Source: Bacteroidales bacterium
Lineage (GTDB): Bacteria > Bacteroidota > Bacteroidia > Bacteroidales > WCHB1-69
Assembly: GCA_024686335.1 (NCBI GenBank)
Contig: JAILCI010000006.1
Coordinates: forward strand, 32,051-96,050
DNA: 64,000 nucleotides
Direction of reading: 5' to 3'
Numbering within the stretch: the stretch's first letter is position 1; every line of letters starts with the position of its first letter. Position numbers and translations under genes: made by a program. The notes beneath the pieces are model-generated. The model was not told where the DNA came from and did no database searches. It was given only the letters and a program-made list of their open reading frames with translations. This document shows, one piece after another, positions 61,286 to 64,000 of this stretch.

Positions 61286-61725
61286 GGGAGGTATATACAT
61301 GATGACACAACAAAGATGAGTGCAAAGTCAAAAAAAAGCATTATAACCCCAACTTGATTTACCGAGGCACCTGCCCATAGAGCTCGCGGGTGGGTAGGCC
61401 GACATGCGGTGCGGACGCGGTGTGAATGGCCGGCCTCCAACAGCGGCGTGCAAAGGCGCTTGCGTTTACAAAAATGCATGCCCTCCCTGTATTTTTTCTT
61501 TTGCTACATGCTGCATTTTTGTTCCCGTTTGCCGCCGATGTCAGAGGGCGGACAGAGCGGGCGGAATTCATGTCGGCTTGATCTTTTGGCAACTTTTCTA
61601 TCAAGAGAAAAGTTGAAGAAATATAACTATAGGAGTTGCTTGCCATGAAGCCCTTCCCTCCCTCAAGAAAACATCTACTAGCAACATACTTAGGCATACA
61701 AGGTGCCATCAGGAATATAGTCTAC
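61286..61725 (+). mobile_element. MITE-like dispersed element, copy D (440 bp)
   Basis: Flanked by perfect 8-bp direct repeat TTATTTTA (61278-61285, 61726-61733); same inverted-repeat ends as copy A. Confidence 0.87.
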
Positions 61726-61740
61726 TTATTTTATTGAAAA

Positions 61741-63438
61741 CTATTCAACTCTTTTCTTCAAAAATTCAGTACACTCTTCAAATGTTTTGAATGTGTTCTC
61801 TTCTGGGATGAGGTCCGGGATGACGTCTAATGTCTTGAGCATGTACATAGGCTGCGGTTGGATGATGGTCATCAGTACCAGCACGCCGCGTGCCTGCAAC
61901 TCTTTGATGGCCGTCTCCATCGCATACAAACCTGACTGGTCCATAAAGCTGACAAGGCGCATGCGGATGATGACGATCTTTGCATCCTCAGGGACATCGT
62001 TCATCACACTTTGGAACTTGGTGATGGTGCCGAAGAAGATGGGACCATTCAGACGTTGGATGTAGATTTTGTGTTGGGCTGTATCGGGCATGCCACCCTC
62101 ATCTTGCCAAGGGCTCTCCTTGTCGAAGTGGGTCATCTCGGCAGAGCTGTAACCGCCCTCCACCAGGTCACTGGCGCGTTTCATGAAGAGCACGCAGGCG
62201 ATAACCATGCCGATGCCAACGGCGGTGAGGAGGTCTACAAAGACGGTGAGCAGGAAGACGATGATGAGGACCACGGCGTCAGCGCGCGGGATCTTGAGCA
62301 GATCCTTGAATCCTTTGAAGTCGATGATGCCCCAACCGACGGTAATCAAAATGCCGGCAAGCACGGAGAGCGGGACATAGCGCACCAGACTGCCCAAGCC
62401 TAACAGAACGGCGAGCAGAAGCATAGAGTGAACCATACCGCTGATTTGAGAGCGTCCGCCACTCTTAACGTTTACAACGGTACGCATAGTAGCACCAGCA
62501 CCACTGATACCACAGAAGAGACCGCTGATCATGTTGCCGATTCCCTGGCCGATAAGTTCGCGGTTACTGTTATGGTGAGTCTTGGTGATGTTGTCGGCAA
62601 CTACAGAGGTGAGCAATGTGTCAATACTGCCTAGACCAGCCAACGTAAGTCCTGGAATGACAGAGGCTTTCAAGATGGCGCCCCAGTCGAGACCCGTCAG
62701 GCTGAGACCCTCTTTGGCGAATGCTGGCATCGGGAATCCAGAGGGAATCTGACCGATGAGGAGTTTCTCGTCCATGTTGAGGAATAAGGAGATGATGGTC
62801 ATCACCAATAGAGCCACCAAAGTGGAAGGTATCTTCTTGGTTATTAATGGGAAAAGATAGATAATGGCGATGGTTCCAATGCCGAGCAGAAGGGCAGTGA
62901 AAGAGACACCACCAGCCAGACGCATCGGAAGTTCCTTAATCATATCGACTACCAAAACTGGTGATTTACAGCCGATTAAAGGATATAACTGTTGGATGAT
63001 GATGATGACACCGATACCGCTCATGAAGCCCGATAGGACGGGGTAGGGGATATAACGCACATACTTGCCTATCTTCAAAATACCGAAGAGAATCTGGAAG
63101 AGACCGCAGAAGAGACCCGCGAGCGACATGCTGATGAGCACGGCGCTCATGGAGTGCTGCGCTGCCCACACACCGCTGAGCAATGATGCGGTGATGACCG
63201 TCATTGGTCCAGTAGGTCCGCTGATCTGTGAGTGTGTGCCGCCGAACAGAGAGGCGAAGAATCCAAGGAAGGTGGCGCCTATGAGTCCGGCCAACGCACC
63301 CATAGAGCTTGCCGAGGGATCGTCAATGCCTCCAAATGCCTGTATGCCGAATGCCAAAGCCAACGGTAATGCCACGATTCCGGCAGTAATTCCGCCAAAA
63401 AGATCGCCCTTTAGATTATCGGTTTTAATCCATGCCAT
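61741..63438 (-). CDS. SulP-family anion transporter with STAS domain
   Basis: GDLFGGITAGIVALPLALAFGI, SGPTGPMTVITASLL, C-terminal STAS-like RMRLVSFMDQSGLYAMETAIKELQARG. Confidence 0.95.
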   Translation of the reverse strand: MAWIKTDNLKGDLFGGITAGIVALPLALAFGIQAFGGIDDPSASSMGALAGLIGATFLGFFASLFGGTHSQISGPTGPMTVITASLLSGVWAAQHSMSAVLISMSLAGLFCGLFQILFGILKIGKYVRYIPYPVLSGFMSGIGVIIIIQQLYPLIGCKSPVLVVDMIKELPMRLAGGVSFTALLLGIGTIAIIYLFPLITKKIPSTLVALLVMTIISLFLNMDEKLLIGQIPSGFPMPAFAKEGLSLTGLDWGAILKASVIPGLTLAGLGSIDTLLTSVVADNITKTHHNSNRELIGQGIGNMISGLFCGISGAGATMRTVVNVKSGGRSQISGMVHSMLLLAVLLGLGSLVRYVPLSVLAGILITVGWGIIDFKGFKDLLKIPRADAVVLIIVFLLTVFVDLLTAVGIGMVIACVLFMKRASDLVEGGYSSAEMTHFDKESPWQDEGGMPDTAQHKIYIQRLNGPIFFGTITKFQSVMNDVPEDAKIVIIRMRLVSFMDQSGLYAMETAIKELQARGVLVLMTIIQPQPMYMLKTLDVIPDLIPEENTFKTFEECTEFLKKRVE

Positions 63439-63542
63439 AGTCTAAAATATTTATTATCAATGCATTAGAAAAATAGCAGGGTGGTTTATCCTGCTATTTG
63501 AAATTCGGCGCGAAAATAGGTTTTTTTTAAATATGGCAAAAC

Positions 63543-63941
63543 CTACCGTATGGGCGAACTTTCGCCTCCAAAATCCCAATTTTGCGGATTGCGTTTAATA
63601 TATTGGATAATATTGTAATATGATGTCCTATCCCGAATGATGTGTTCATAATAATTGCGTTGCCATGGCGAAAAACCAATTTGTTTTGTCACCCCGATTT
63701 TGAATCCCCGGACCACAGATCCTACGGTGCGCGATGTGCCATTGGGTCGGTATTGTAATGGTTGTTGGTTTGGTTGCGATTGTGGGGATTGTTGTTGCGA
63801 TTGTGGGGGTCGTAGGGGCGAATAATTATTCGCCCGTACAATACCCGCCATATTGCAATGATCCCCCGTATTATTCGCCCGTACAATACCCGCCATATTG
63901 CAATGATCCCCCGTATTATTCGCCCGTACAACACCCGCCAT
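63543..63941 (-). CDS. RAYT-like (REP-associated tyrosine transposase) C-terminal region; 5' part lies beyond window end
   Basis: GSVVRGFKIGVTKQIGFSPWQRNYYEHIIRDRTSYYNIIQYIKRNPQNWDF is typical of Y1-transposase/RAYT C-termini; the upstream reading is a 15-aa repeat array open to the window edge. Confidence 0.7.
   Translation of the reverse strand: MAGVVRANNTGDHCNMAGIVRANNTGDHCNMAGIVRANNYSPLRPPQSQQQSPQSQPNQQPLQYRPNGTSRTVGSVVRGFKIGVTKQIGFSPWQRNYYEHIIRDRTSYYNIIQYIKRNPQNWDFGGESSPIR
63816..63835. repeat. Perfect 20-bp REP-like palindrome
   Basis: gggcgaataattattcgccc is fully self-complementary. Confidence 0.92.
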
Positions 63942-64000
63942 ATTGTAATTATCCCCCCTATTATTCGCCCGTACAATACCCGCCCTATTGGAATGATCCC
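63826..64000. repeat. 45-bp tandem repeat array (about 3.9 copies, truncated by window end)
   Basis: ttattcgcccgtacaatacccgccatattgcaatgatcccccgta starting at 63826, 63871, 63916, 63961. Confidence 0.95.

Noticed and set aside
61409-61709. Other ORFs (79-116 aa) on both strands of element copy D, also seen in A-C
   Set aside because: Overlapping ORFs on both strands are explained by a GC-rich stop-poor core, not by selection on protein.
63826-64000. Possible CRISPR array at the window end
   Set aside because: The 45-bp units are contiguous with no unique spacers and read through in frame, so this is a tandem repeat.

Overview
64-kb window, most likely a Bacteroidota/Bacteroidales chromosome. 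This assignment rests on many TAnnTTTG-type -7 promoter boxes, TonB-dependent receptors and type IX secretion (T9SS) genes; no taxonomy search was possible. Most of the window is ordinary core or accessory genes: sufCD, a RecB/AddA-like helicase, PepO, sialidase, fucosidase, rhamnosidase, methylmalonyl-CoA mutase, tdk, pta, comEC, guaA, porQ, queFC/queDE, a TPP riboswitch plus TonB receptor, rarA, xylB and a SulP permease. The signals most worth following are: (1) a ~440-bp non-coding dispersed element present in four copies, with ~23-bp imperfect terminal inverted repeats, direct-repeat flanks (clean 8-bp target-site duplications for two copies), a GC-rich core and a conserved hairpin; it looks like an undescribed MITE-like or structured-RNA-bearing mobile element. 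(2) An ECF sigma factor fused through a putative transmembrane segment to WG repeats, in an apparent operon with a head-GIN protein and bracketed by inverted copies of the element. (3) A rarA ORF that reads in frame into a T9SS PorP/SprF-type protein with an internal signal peptide. (4) A RAYT-like transposase fragment whose coding region contains a 45-bp tandem array and a perfect REP-like palindrome. (5) An IS3-family element inserted inside the queuosine operon, carrying a perfect 22-bp hairpin and an outward promoter-like box. No tRNA, rRNA or CRISPR array was recognised. Product calls come from reading motifs in the translations, not from database searches.
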